The notes beneath the pieces are model-generated. The model searched no databases. It was not told where the DNA came from and saw only the letters and a program-made list of their open reading frames with translations. 64,000 bases of DNA from Aldrovandia affinis (Eukaryota; Chordata; Actinopteri; Notacanthiformes; Halosauridae). Below are positions 10,134-22,548 of this stretch, in pieces; the first letter of the stretch is position 1, and each line of letters starts with the position of its first letter. Where the stretch lies: NCBI GenBank assembly GCA_029706075.1, contig JAINUG010000039.1, positions 5,956,001-6,020,000 on the forward strand, in the 5' to 3' direction. The position numbers were made by a program, and so were the translations under genes.

Positions 10134-12509
10134 ACACTCAGTGTGTCCGCTGAACCAGCTCAAGCACCTCCCCCAACACTGGCAATAAAGTCCTCTCGAC
10201 ATTCCTACAACATCAGGGAATTGTCCTGACCTGGATGCTAAAGTGAGGTTGAGAGAAAACCTTGTGCTTGCTGGATCCTGACTGATTGGGTGTGGCATCA
10301 CCCGGGGGAACAAAGGAGGGATTCAGTCTTTTCCTCATTGTGAAAGAGCCAGTAGGACCTCTGCAGTCTGCCAGCTGTGCACGAAGTGCGCTCCTCCAAT
10401 CTTTCATTGTGAGTGAGTATTACGACACCTGTACAAACACCTGTAACAACCCAGAAGCATGAATACTTTATTTTATTCAATTTTATTTTATTAATCTTTT
10501 CTCTTTTAAATTTAATTTACATACTACTTTTTTGTCAACACATTAGTACATTGATTTCATATCTTATGTGTTATACTGTAAAATAATTTAGATTTAAATA
10601 AATGTTACATTGGTATTATTGTAAAGGTATGGCAATATATTATGCTATACATTGTATTATATTATATTGACATACAAGGCCAATAAAGCATTAGAACTGA
10701 AAGAAAAGAAAATGCTAAATGTACAGAATGTGAAGGTGTGGGTTTGTGGAGTTTGTGTTCTGGGTGGGGAATGTGAGAATGCATGTGAAAGTACAGCGCT
10801 ATTTGGTGTCTCCATGGTTTCGGTTGCCACATGCAGTCTCCTGGTAACCAGGAAAAAATGAAAATCCCCCCATCCTTCTCAACTCTGACATTGAAACACA
10901 CAAATATCTCCTTTTGAGGGTCCTTACAAAACTCAGGTGTTGGAGGGACAGGTGGATGTACACAGCTGCACATGGGAGATTTTAATAGCCACAAGGTTGA
11001 AGCATTTGCTTAATGTATGGTGCGTGTGGGCAACATAATAACTCCAAACGTATTTCCTCCAAAGACACTAAATGCACCTTTACTGGGCAGTTTTAAGGTT
11101 TAACTCTCTTAGTTCTTTGTGTGTCTCTCCCGTGTCCCTCCTGCTTCTGGGTTTCCAGTCAGTTTGTAACTCTCTGTGTCTCTCTTGTTTCTTAATCTCC
11201 AGTCATTGTGTAACACTCCGGGAAATATTTACCACAGGATTGCGACTGCTTTTCTAATGCAAAAGCAGTCGCTACAGGGTTGCAATATCAACATCGGATT
11301 TACTAAACAGAATGGGTCAAATTGCTATTAGGGTGCCATTTGCCGGGGTTACGACATTCTTTTCAATAAATAGTTCAATCTGCTGATGCATATGTATACC
11401 TGGGGTGCACATGCTAAAACAGGGTGGGGATTTTCTAAATGAGGTCAATTAATTATTCCGTCTGATTCATTAAAGCATGCCTTAATTGTGACTCTCCTCT
11501 TTGCATGAGAATTTTTTAAAAAAACAGGCGGTATTTTGCTGAGCGCTGATATAGCCTAGGCATTTCACAATCACAATCATTTCACATGTTATTGTGTGTG
11601 CAGTCAGTAGGGTATAGAATGAATCGTGAATGCAGCTTTCCTTTCAGACGCTCTGTGGCCTTCTCCCATCACAAGTTCAGTCATGTCTATTCATCATTCT
11701 TATTCGAATATTCTTTCCTCAGTTGGACCACTGCATGGGGTCTTTTTCCCTCATTATGTTGTAGGAATGTTTTTTTCTTTCAGACGGACCCTAACGTTAT
11801 GCCATCTTTTCTTTGCATCATCTCCTGTTTGTTTTGTTATGTCTAATAACTAATTTTGTCTAATTTTATTTTGTGGTGTCCATTTTTTGTGACTGTGCCT
11901 CATTGACCATTGCCTACATTTCCTGACCTGTAAATTTAAGTTGCCTTTTTCTTGTGGTCCCCTCCTTACTTGGTTTCCATTTGTTGGTGCATTGTCATCT
12001 GGACTGGTAAGCGTGCCATATGGTTTCAGACCCATTGTTATGGGTGTCTCCTACCACAAAATTGTGAATTGTGTTTCATTTCTTTAATTGCGTAATTAGA
12101 ACCAGTATTAGTAAATTGGTCGTTAATGTGTCGGTGTCTACGGCCGCAAAGCATCCACAACATAGCGGCTGTTGTTGCACTGCGGCTATTTCCTTTTTCC
12201 TTGGACTGGATTCCAAAAAAATTATGAAAGTTAGTTTGACTGTCTTCTGCATGCTATAGTTACTCATAATATCATAGCATGCTAAACCTGTGCCATTATA
12301 AAAAGGAACAACTTGTCTGCAGTCATATTCTTTCTGCTCGATAAGTCAGGGCCTAAACGCTGGCATCAGCAGCTGAGTACTATGCATATCCTGACAAATC
12401 GTAAGATCTTCTCCAGCCCCATAGGTAAAAGAGAGGAACTGTTTCCAGATCCATGTCTCTTTTGGGCAGTTTGGGTATATTGAATCTAACTATAAAAGAC
12501 ATTCAGAGA
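10134..12509. other. Intergenic, no gene seen
   Basis: Unique-looking AT-rich sequence. No exon, RNA gene or repeat I can support. Confidence 0.5.
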
Positions 12510-12840
12510 AGGCCTCCCGGGTGGTCTAGTGGTTATAAAGTCCGACACTGGCCACTGACTGGGGTTCGATTCCACCAGCCGCACCAGTTTCAGCTCTGGC
12601 CGGGAGTGCCACTGTGGGGCAGCGATTGGCTATCTGCCCCAGGGAGGGGGGAGGGAAGCCGACATGACTTTGCTGGGAAGCCGAAAAACAGTCAACAGCT
12701 CTTGAATGCCGATTCGGAGGAGGTGGCACATTGCTTGAAAAACAGTCAATAGCTCTGTGAATGCTGATGGGGGCTAATTGACATGAAAAAATAGGGTGTA
12801 ATTGACTACTAAACTGGGGGGAAAATATCAGAAAAAATTG
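12510..12840 (+). repeat. tRNA-headed SINE (family B)
   Basis: A-box-like TGGTCTAGTGGTTA and B-box-like GGTTCGATTCC, then a body shared with 21285-21605 (CTCTGGCCGGGAGT, GATTGGCTATC, a block of paired Gs). The tail becomes A-rich near 12825. Target duplications were not clear. Confidence 0.75.
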
Positions 12841-13405
12841 ATTGCAGAGAAACCATTCCTCCTGCTGCATCTTCTTCAAGCAAAGACAGCGTGGTCCTCC
12901 CACCAGCTGAAATATATTATTCCAACAGTAGGTGGCGCTTATGTCACATTTTTCCATTGTCAAACAGATTGAAGCAGAAGATTTCCATGTTTTTAAATCA
13001 ATATATATTATAATTGACATTCTGGTGCCTGTGATGGTCAGCTGACTGTGATTTTTCTGAAAATTGTACTGATGGCTTCAGTTCTGAAAATATATTTGTG
13101 CATTTTTTTTTTTTTTTTTGTGAAAGGCTGTGGTATACTGACGTTTGCTCAGATTTACGGTCTAGAAAATGGATGAGATATGTTCAATATGTCCCTTCAT
13201 TTTCCATCACAACACCCACAGTTACACAATAAACACAACACTCATTTTACCTCACAGAGATACAATCCACTCTGAGGGTTCAATGTCCTCTCTGCAGTCA
13301 AACAGCATTAAGAGAGAAATTCACCAATTGCTCCTTCTATAAACACACCACACTTTTATTATATCAGTGTCACACACCCATACATACTAACACATACACA
13401 TGCAT

Positions 13406-13468
<63 letters not shown>

Positions 13469-13859
13469 CACATTTCCTGTACATGAGAAGGAAATAGAGA
13501 TGGATTACTTTCACTATCTGACACAATTAGTAGACCTACTTTTAACTTTGTTTACTTAACCTGCAGAGTGGAGGCAGAGGAGTGTGAGAAAGAAAGGTGG
13601 GACAGACTACAGGACAGGAACAGGAGAAGGGGACAGGGACTGGGAATTGAATTTAACATAATATTTGTCTTCATTTTTTGACGTTAAAGGTTTTGCATAA
13701 ATAATTATGCGAAAAATGTAGTTTAACCAATTCTGATAAGTCAGGACAGCTGCGAGACACGTATGTGTGTGATTTCATGAGTGTGCACGTCTGTGTAGTT
13801 TGGTTTGGTCTAATGTTCAGGTGCGAGGTCTGTCACAGACAGTCAATCTACCTCATGGA
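12841..13859. other. Intergenic, T run and (CA)n tract
   Basis: Contains a poly-T run near 13106-13120 and an about 30-unit (CA)n microsatellite at 13408-13470. No gene seen. Confidence 0.6.
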
Positions 13860-14215
13860 TTCGTCTCTACCTGTCGCTGTGGCTCCTCCCCCATCCTAAA
13901 AGGGCGCAATCACTTCCGGTCCCGACGGGCGCCGTAGTTCTACTGTATTTCTTCGCTCAGAGCTGTGACGGGAGTCAAAATAAATCACTCGCGCGGGACT
14001 AGGGTCTGGCATGCTGGCACGCCACACGCGGTCATTTAGAGGAAATTTCAATGGAAGGAAATACATTTTAACTGATTGGAAAGTGTGTGATTTAAAGAGA
14101 AAAAATCCGGCGGTGGTGGGTTACGCAAAACTCCCCCGAGATTTGGGATTCTTAAATGTGTTGAATGGCTTCAGTCCCAAAGAAAATCCAGAAGGCAGAC
14201 ATTTGTCCTTTAAAG
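13860..14215 (+). promoter_or_regulatory. ptgfrn: Probable ptgfrn promoter and 5' UTR (CpG-rich)
   Basis: A local rise in CpG in otherwise AT-rich DNA, ending at the ptgfrn start codon. It contains a C-rich block (GGCTCCTCCCCCATCC), an ETS/GABP-type site CACTTCCGGT at 13911-13920, and GACGGGCGCCG just after. No TATA box at a convincing distance, so an initiator-type CpG promoter is likely. The transcription start cannot be fixed from sequence. Several upstream ATGs (such as 14011 and 14051) fall in this segment. Confidence 0.55.
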
Positions 14216-14261
14216 ATGAAGGACGCGCTGTTCACTTACTTCGTTTTATTTGTAGTATTCG
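14216..14261 (+). CDS. ptgfrn: ptgfrn exon 1: start codon and signal peptide
   Basis: Encodes [15 protein letters not shown] plus the first base of a Gly codon, then a strong donor GTAAGT at 14262. With exon 2 it gives a hydrophobic signal peptide followed by [10 protein letters not shown], parallel to the human start CRGRVVRV. This ATG is chosen because it is the only one that joins exon 2 in frame and yields a signal peptide. Upstream ATGs in other frames precede it. Confidence 0.88.
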
Positions 14262-15730
14262 GTAAGTTTTTTACAAATTGTTTAATTCAGTTTAATTTAA
14301 GATATTCAAACACCAGCACATTTTCGTCGTGATTAATACTTGCTGTTGACACTCGTTTTTTTATTTTTGGGAAATAGTAAGCTAACAGGTGATTACCTAT
14401 CTCCATCTCAACGACGCTTCTCATGAGCTGTTAATACGCATAGATTAATGCAGCGTTTTGTGTTATCGTTTTTTGTTTCATGCTCAACGTGTTATTTTCC
14501 TTTACTATACCTGTAGTGAAAGAAATATTGGGTGCGGTAGGCTAAATTGTCGTTTGCCTTGATTGGGCGCATTCACCGGTTCGTTTGCAGTGGCATTTTA
14601 TTTATTTATTCATTATTTTATTTATAACGGAATACAATAATACCATTAAATGATAAAATCTCGTTGTTAGCTTAGGGTCGCGTTTTAGATAACGATTATC
14701 TCAAGTCAATATACCGCATGTTAGTTTTACGTGTAAAAAAATAAGTATTTTACAGTTAATGTGAGCGGCAGGTGACGTCTCAGGTGAGGTTGCTGTCCGG
14801 TAGGCGGACCAGGCGTGTGAACTTTACCTGCTGCAGAAACGGAACGCTTCGTGACAATCCTGGTGAAAGGAATTTAGGGGCACGGATCAGAAAGTGACAT
14901 TCACGCGATTCAAGTGGCTGTGGAAATGTACTTTACAAATGACCGAATGTCTTTGACTTGATGCCACCTTCTTGTGATTAAGGGGTGCCTTCTGCGTTCT
15001 GGCGTGCAGGAAGTGACAGCAGTTCAAGTAATACTGGTAATTCATGACATTGCGCACGTAGACTGGCGGAAGCCTCTATCCTAAATATGCCATTTAGCAG
15101 ACGCTTTTATCCAAAGCGACTTACAGTAGTGAATGGATACATTTTCAGTATATGTGGCCCCAGTGGGGATTGAACCCACAACCTTACTTATAGTAAGTAA
15201 TGAACTGTCATCAGGCACAGTCTTGCTATGACAGCAGCCCCTGGGTTTAAAAACCGTTGATACTGATCAGTGGGTGGAGCCCAGGGCAATGTGCGCTTTG
15301 ACAGGTGAGCTCTGTAAATGTACGGAGCCGTCTTTAGGCACCTGCAGACACCCGAGCTTAGAACGTTAGGAAGAGCAGGTTTTTTAAAAGAGTCCATACT
15401 TCCAATGGGCAGGCAAAGGCGTGCACGCATTGAATCGAGTATAAATATAGCCATTTCGATTGAAAATTGAGGGAGTGAGTGTGTGTGTCTGTGTGTGTGT
15501 GTGAGTGTGTGTGTGTGTGGGGGGTGCATGTGTTGGTGTTGGTTAAGCAAAACATTTTAAATTGAAAAATAGAGAGAGAGAGTGTTTGTCAGTGCTGTAA
15601 TGCACACTAATATGGCTGCTGTATAGTCCAGGCCACAGTGGGAGGTTCTTGGCCCTTGAATCTCTGTCACTGGAGCTTAAATTAGTACAGTGTGAAATGA
15701 TCAAATTTCTTGACAGGGGGGTGAGTGGGT

Positions 15731-15766
<36 letters not shown>

Positions 15767-18323
15767 GAGAGTGAGAGAGAGACAGAGACAGAGAGAGAGA
15801 GAGCGAATGTCTGAATGTGTCTATGAGTGTGTGTGCGTGTGTGCGTTTGTGTGTCTGTCTGTGTAGCTAGTGTAGGAAGTGTAGTAATGTGATAAGGGAA
15901 CTTGTAACCAGTATGTTGCAGGGTTGAATCCCAGGCAAGGGTCGTGCTGTTGTACCCTGGATTGGGGCTCCTGAACTGAGCCACTTCAGTAAATATCCAG
16001 TGGAATAAATTAATGGTATGTACAATGTAAGCTCTGCCATTTGCTGTGGAGCAGGGAATCTGCTAACCAAGCAAATAATGTAAGAGTAATAATAATAAAA
16101 ATAAAGGCAGCCATTTTGAGCCCCCTCCACTCCCCTCTCCTATCCTCTCCCTCATTCCCTGGAAAGCTGTGGGAATAGACTCTGAGTGCTGGAGAAAAGG
16201 CCCAAGGCGGGTCTTCAGACCACTTACCTGGGGTAGTGGGGGGCAGAGTGTATTGAGAGGGGAGGGGGGAGAGTGTATTGAGAGGGGGGGAGTATTGAGA
16301 GGGTGGGAGAGTGTATTGAGAGGGGGGGGGAGTGTATTGAGTGTATTGAGGGGGGAGAGGGAGAGAGTGTATTGAGAGGGGGGAGAGAGTGTATTGAGGG
16401 GGGAGAGAGTGTATTGAGAGGGGAGCTGAGAGAGTGTATTGAGAGGGGAAGGGGGAGTGTATTGAGAGGGGAGTGTATTGAGAAGGGGGAAGGCAGAGTG
16501 TATTGAGAGGGGAGCTGAGAGAGTGTATTGAGAGGGGAAGGGGGAGTGTATTGAGAGGGGAGTGTATTGAGAAGGGGGAGGCAGAGTGTATTGAGAGGGG
16601 AGCTGAGAGAGTGTATTGAGAGGGGGGGAGAGTGTATTGAGAGGGGAGAGTGTATTGAGAGGGGGGGAGGAGAGAGTGTGTATTGAGAGGGGGAGAGTGT
16701 ATTGAGAGGGGGTCTATTGAGAGGGGGAGGGAGAGTATTGAGAGGGACAGGGTTGAGTGGTTTAGATTGTGTTTAATAATAGCCTAATTGCAAGTCCTCA
16801 TGTTGAGACTCGCACAATAGACTGTGGTAATTAGGACTTCTCTTTAATAATAGGCTACTGTAAATGCTAGTCTTCTAGCTGAGTCAGGCGTATTATATTG
16901 TGGGTAACTTGGGCTTCTCTTGAATAGCTGGCTGAGTGCTGGTTCTCCTGCTGCCCTGTGGTCTGTGGGAATTGTGATCGCCTCTGTTGTGAGCTTGGCT
17001 AAATGTTAATCCTTAAATTGGGCTGCGTGTGTGATCCTGCTTCGGTGACTTGCGGTGCTGGTGTTGAGACAGGTGTCACGGGAATGTGCTTTCGAGGATG
17101 TGCTTCAACACATGAAACACAGTCGCGGCTCATCGCCCATAGGGATTCCACACGCTGCGCTGTCTTCTGCAGGTGTGATCACACCCTGCCGTTGCCTCTG
17201 ACCCGCATTAGCCGCAGGTGAGATATACCGGAGACCTTATCTGCAGGTGAGATACAGTATACCTGAGGTCTTAGCTGCAGGTGAGATACAGTATACCTGA
17301 GGATTTAGCTGCAGGTGAGATATACCTGAGGTCTTAGCTGCAGGTGAGATATACTTAAGGCCTTAGCTGCAGGTGAGATATACTTAAGGCCTTAGCTGCA
17401 GGTGAGATATACTTAAGGTCTTAGCTGCAGGTGAGATATACTTAAGGCCTTAGCTGCAGGTGAGATATACTTAAGGTCTTAGCTGCAGGTGAGATACAGT
17501 ATAACTGAGGATTTAGCTGCAGGTGAGATATACTTTAGGCCTTAGCTGCAGGTGAGATATACTTAAGGTCTTGGCTGCAGGTGAGATACAGTATAACTGA
17601 GGATTTAGCTGCAGGTGAGATATACTTAAGGCCTTAGCTGCAGGTGAGATATACCTGAGGTCTTAGCTGTAGGTGAGGTATACTTTAGGTCTTAGCTGCA
17701 GGTGAGGTATACTTTAGGTCTTAGCTGCAGGTGAGGTATACTTTAGGCCTTAGCTGCAGGTGAGATATACCTGAGGTACTTCCACAGCAGGCTGACAGTA
17801 TGGTGACCGGTCTCAGGTACGGCAGTTTGGCTCAGTGCCCAGTGGAAATGAGGAACATGCTGCTTGGCTCTCCATATCTGTTCAGACACGCCCTCTACCG
17901 CCGCCCCGCCAGACCCCACCCGACCTGGCGCAGAGTGCCCAAACCAGTTCCTCCCTCTGCTAAATCATGTCCCACGGTCTCTGAAAGCTTTACGCTCGCG
18001 TCTATTAGGCTCCTTCACTTCCTCCGTGCCCGGTGAAATAGGAGCTATGATAAAAGCGCCTCTGACAGGCGTCCTGAGAACAGATTTTAAATTGAAACAC
18101 TCCGCCTGAGATTCAGCAGCGCGTTCCTCTTGTCCACCTCGCGCTCCGAAAGGTTTCCGACGCTGCGGCTCTCAAACTGAAGGATTCGCCCGCTTGGACC
18201 AGCTATGTGTAAAACGACAATGAATTCAATCCAGCCCATTGTTCATTACAATCCAAATATCTTTGATATTATTCATAAAATGTGTGTGTGCATGTGCGTG
18301 TACACCTGTTTATGTTTTCGATG

Positions 18324-18378
<55 letters not shown>

Positions 18379-21300
18379 GCAGGGCTCGCTCAGGGCAGGG
18401 TGGTGCGGGTGTCGGAGGGGCCCCTGGTTCGAGTGGAAGGCCAGGTCGTGTCTCTGCGCTGCGACGTGTCGGACTATGAAGGCCCCAGCGAGCAGGACTT
18501 CGACTGGAAGGTTCTCCGTGGTGACCAGTGGGTCCAGCTCATCTCGACCTTTGACCTGGGCTTTGCTGACCGCTCGATGCAGGGCCGCGTGGACACCGGC
18601 GACATCAGCGTGGAGAGGCTGGGGCCCGCCGCTGCGGAGCTCCGGATCCGCGGCCTCACGCCCGCTGATAGTGCCACCTACCGCTGCAGTACCCCCAGCA
18701 CAGACTCTGTCATCAAGGGCAACTACAAAGCAGACGTGCAGCTCACTGGTAGGGTCCAGCTTGAGGCATAGTAACGGCAGTGTACACTACTTCTGAGGAT
18801 TTATGAGGCGTTAAGGCCCCTGTGTCCAAATTCATAACCCCTATTCCTTCATTCATAATGCTTATCCTCAATTCACAATGCTTATCCCCTTATTCATAAC
18901 CCCAATCCCCATATTCATAACCCCTATCTCCTAATTCATAACCCCTATGTCCTAATTCATAACCCCTATGTCCTAATTCATAACCCCTATCCCCTTATTC
19001 ATAACCCCTATCTCCTAATTCATAACCCCTATCCCCTAATTCATAACCCCTATCCCCATATTCATAACCCCTATCTCCTAATTCCTGTAAATTCATTATG
19101 TCCTGTTTAACTTGCTGTAGTTGTGGTTCAGTAGTAGCGCTGTTTAACTTGCTCTAGTTGTGGTTCAGTGGTAGCGCTGTTTAACCTGCTCTAGTTGTGG
19201 TTCAGCAGCAGAGCAGCAGAGCAGCAGAGCAGCTCAGAGGCACAGTCATTTCCCCTTTCAGCCCCCTGACCTCCTGAGGATGCAGGCAGATGTATCATCT
19301 GTCATAACGCAGCTCTCTGTCTGCGCAGATCTGCGCAGCCGCATCTTCATTAGAAATTTTGAAAACAGAAATGTAAAATCCGTACATCTGTTTAGTTTCT
19401 TCTTTGCTTGTTATCGTGACGTTGTGGGGTCAGCGTCTTGAGGGAAGGGAAGTACCCAGGAAGATTAGGGGACTTCCACCACCCCCCATAAAGGCATGAA
19501 TGCGTGTGTTTGTTTTACACTCACACATTGGCTGTGTATGCCTGTCTCTGTATCTGTGTAGTTTTGGGTGAATAAACCGGTTTTGGGGGGAATTACCTGT
19601 CAACTCTGGAGCGAGAGGATGACGTGACGGTTGCATCGAGAAGCATCAGGCACAACTGGAAATGCATACCCCATGAAAAATAAAACGATGTTAAACTTAT
19701 TTTGAGCACTTCATAATATTTCATGCAGTGCGCTGGGGGGGGAGGGGTTCAGTCATGGAATATTCAAATATGAATTTAAAATACACCCCTGTACATTGCT
19801 GTACTCACTGGGCTCAGCTGTATTTCTGCCTTTGCATAAACATCTGGCCCTATTTGAGGCTCAAACGGTTTTCCTTTGTTTGTTTTTACTCTCTCCCCTT
19901 GTACACTGGTCTCTGAGGGAGAGTGTTGGGGATGTTCAGGGTTTAAGGCCTGAATAACTTGAATAATCTTTTCCTTTACCTCTGAAAATTGTTATGTATC
20001 CTGATTACACTACTTGACGTTGTGTTGCATTATATTGTATTGTATTTGTTTGTTCCCTGCAGTGATCGGGGACAGCCTGAAGGTGGTGCCATCCACCCCA
20101 CCGGCCATGGTTCCGGAGGGTGGCCCCCTTCAGCTGCGCTGCAATGCCACTCGGGACGTTCTGAACCATGCCTACACACACCTGTCCCTCACCTGGTCCG
20201 TGGGGAGTGGGGCAGGTGCGGAGGACATTCTGACATTTGGGCCCGATGGGGAGGTGAGGGTGGGGGGCGGGACTTCCCAGCGATACGAGGATGGTGGGAT
20301 TCGTCTGGACCTGCGGGGGGGCGGAGCCTACGGCCTGGTGCTGACGCAGGCGTTGCCTGGTGACGGGGGCATGTACACGTGCACGGCGAGGGAGTGGTCC
20401 CGCGAGGTGGGCGGGGCCTGGCAGCAGATCCTGGAGAGGAGTGTGGAGATGGGAGAGGTGCGAGTCACGCCCACAGGTAATGCCCCAGACCACGCCCTCT
20501 TTCCCATTGCTCTTCTCTTTGCTGCCTTTTGGAGGGTCTCTGGTTTTAGGTTCTTGTGCATTTTCTTCACCATTCCAGTCATGTTAGAATCGAATGGTAA
20601 TGGGCCAATCAAAATCTGTAGCAGTTCATCCTATGTTTACTCAAGGCTTTTTCCAGAGTTGTCCTAGCTTAGCCTACGCTGACATTGACACCAGACTCAG
20701 ACGGTTTCAGAAGTAACAGAAACACAGCCGGTGCAAGCCTGTGCCTAACCGCAAGCAGGTCTGTGCCTAAGGTCACGGCACTGACTGATGATGCATATTT
20801 GATTTTCCAAAGTGCATGCCTCTCGATGTGGATTGATAAGCCTTAAACAGGAAGGGAGGGAGGGATTCGGAGTTTGACCTCCATTAGCCTACGGGGCTAC
20901 AGCTGTGGGAGAGAATAGAATCAGAGCCTTTATCCTAATTGAAGCTCAGTTGAATTCCAGTGTGGAACTGAATCCGGAGCATGTGCTGGTCTGTACTCTA
21001 CTAAATCCATAGACTCTCCCATGTCGATGGGGGCTTACGTCATTGGGCATTCCAAATCAGGGAATAAATAACAATGGGTAGTGGAAAGCTGTTAAAACAA
21101 TGGATCAGAGAGCACTTCTAACCAGCCCAGAGGTGCTGCATGCTAGAGCCAGGTGTACAAAATCATTGCTAGGAAAAGGTGCTTGGATTAAGTGGTGTTA
21201 GATTCATTTTGTTTATCATGTTGAAAATATGAAATTTGCCTTTACAGTGTAAGAAACAATACATTATTCCGCAACCGGAAAAGGCACTTATTCTGAATGC

Positions 21301-22324
21301 AGTTTGCCTGGGTTCGAGCCCAGACTGCACAAGCCCGGCTCTGGCCGGAAGTCCCGCTCAGGGGCGACAATTGGCTATCCACCCCAGGAGGGAGTTGGAG
21401 TAAAGCTATCATGAGTTTGCGGTGCGCAAGCGGCTATGTGTATCCGCAGTAACAGTCAACGGCTTGGCGGGTGTCGTCTCGGAGGAAGCGGTCCAGTTCA
21501 CCTTCGTCACTGCTGGTCCCAGAGGGAAATGGATAGTTCACATAGACGAGGGTATTCAGCCACCAAATTGGGAGAAAAACTGGAAAAAATCATAAATAGA
21601 TTTATTTTAAAAAAACAGGACAGCCTGTGCAGTTGCATGAAAATAAACCAGGGCAGGGCGGTGTGATGCGGTCCCGGGGCAAATACAGGGGGTTAACCAC
21701 CCTAAATTGGTTTATTCCACTTGGTACTATGGTTACTTGCAACAGAAATAAATAAACATGAAAATACATTTCAACAAAATTGTTGTAGAGCTATGTATAT
21801 TATTGTTGGTAAACTTGTTAACTTACTTTTCTGTATGCCATCATTTTCAGTTGTAAATTGAATGTTCAATTGAAACAGAATGTTGAACGCCTTGTGTATT
21901 AATTTGGAACTGTGATAAGCCTATTCCTCTGGAAGTACTTCATAGCTGTGTATTATATGGTCATAGGTCATAGGAAAATTATCAACACTCTCTTGACCAA
22001 TCAGAATTGAGTATTTAACCACCATCAAAGACACACATTAGAAATAATAAAAAAGTCATAAACAAAAACCTGGCAGAGGTTGAAATAAGGGGCTTTAAAC
22101 TATTGTATTTCAGGGCAAGTCCTTTATCTTTTGTGCCCCACATTAGAAAGGAGCATAGCTGCTGGAACGAAGGAGAACGTGATATGTGTTTGTTCTTGCT
22201 CTTGGTTGGATCATGCTGCCTGATTTTCTTATAGTTATGGGAGAGTGTGTAAGTTTCGCTGAGGGTGAGAGTAGCTCATTGGGCGCAACAGTGTTTCAGG
22301 GTTGATCAGCCGTTTTGGTTGCAG

Positions 22325-22358
<34 letters not shown>

Positions 22359-22506
22359 CTGTCTGCTCTGTGTGGGGGCTTGCTCTTTCGCTCATGCGAG
22401 AGAGAGAGAGAGGCTGTGTTTGACTTCCGATTGCCATGGATACCATAGTCTGCCATAGTTGCCGTAGTCTTTCTCCATCAGCGCACAACTTTTTAATTAA
22501 AATTTT

Positions 22507-22548
<42 letters not shown>

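Larger units (their letters stand above)
14262..18382 (+). other. ptgfrn: ptgfrn intron 1 (4.1 kb, repeat-rich)
   Basis: GT-AG intron. It contains a truncated SINE (15086), GT/GA tracts (15480-15520, 15730-15850), a SINE (15866), a G-rich minisatellite (16249-16745) and a 28-34-bp minisatellite of donor-like units (17215-17785). It ends in a (TG)n tract touching the acceptor. Confidence 0.85.
18749..20062 (+). other. ptgfrn: ptgfrn intron 2 (1.3 kb)
   Basis: GT-AG intron holding two minisatellites (18826-19085 and 19100-19215). The rest is unremarkable. Acceptor TTCCCTGCAG. Confidence 0.9.

Noticed and set aside
14011..14265. 84-codon frame at the ptgfrn 5' end as the real exon 1
   Set aside because: Joined to exon 2 it reads the wrong frame and gives no signal peptide. 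The ATG at 14216 gives both.
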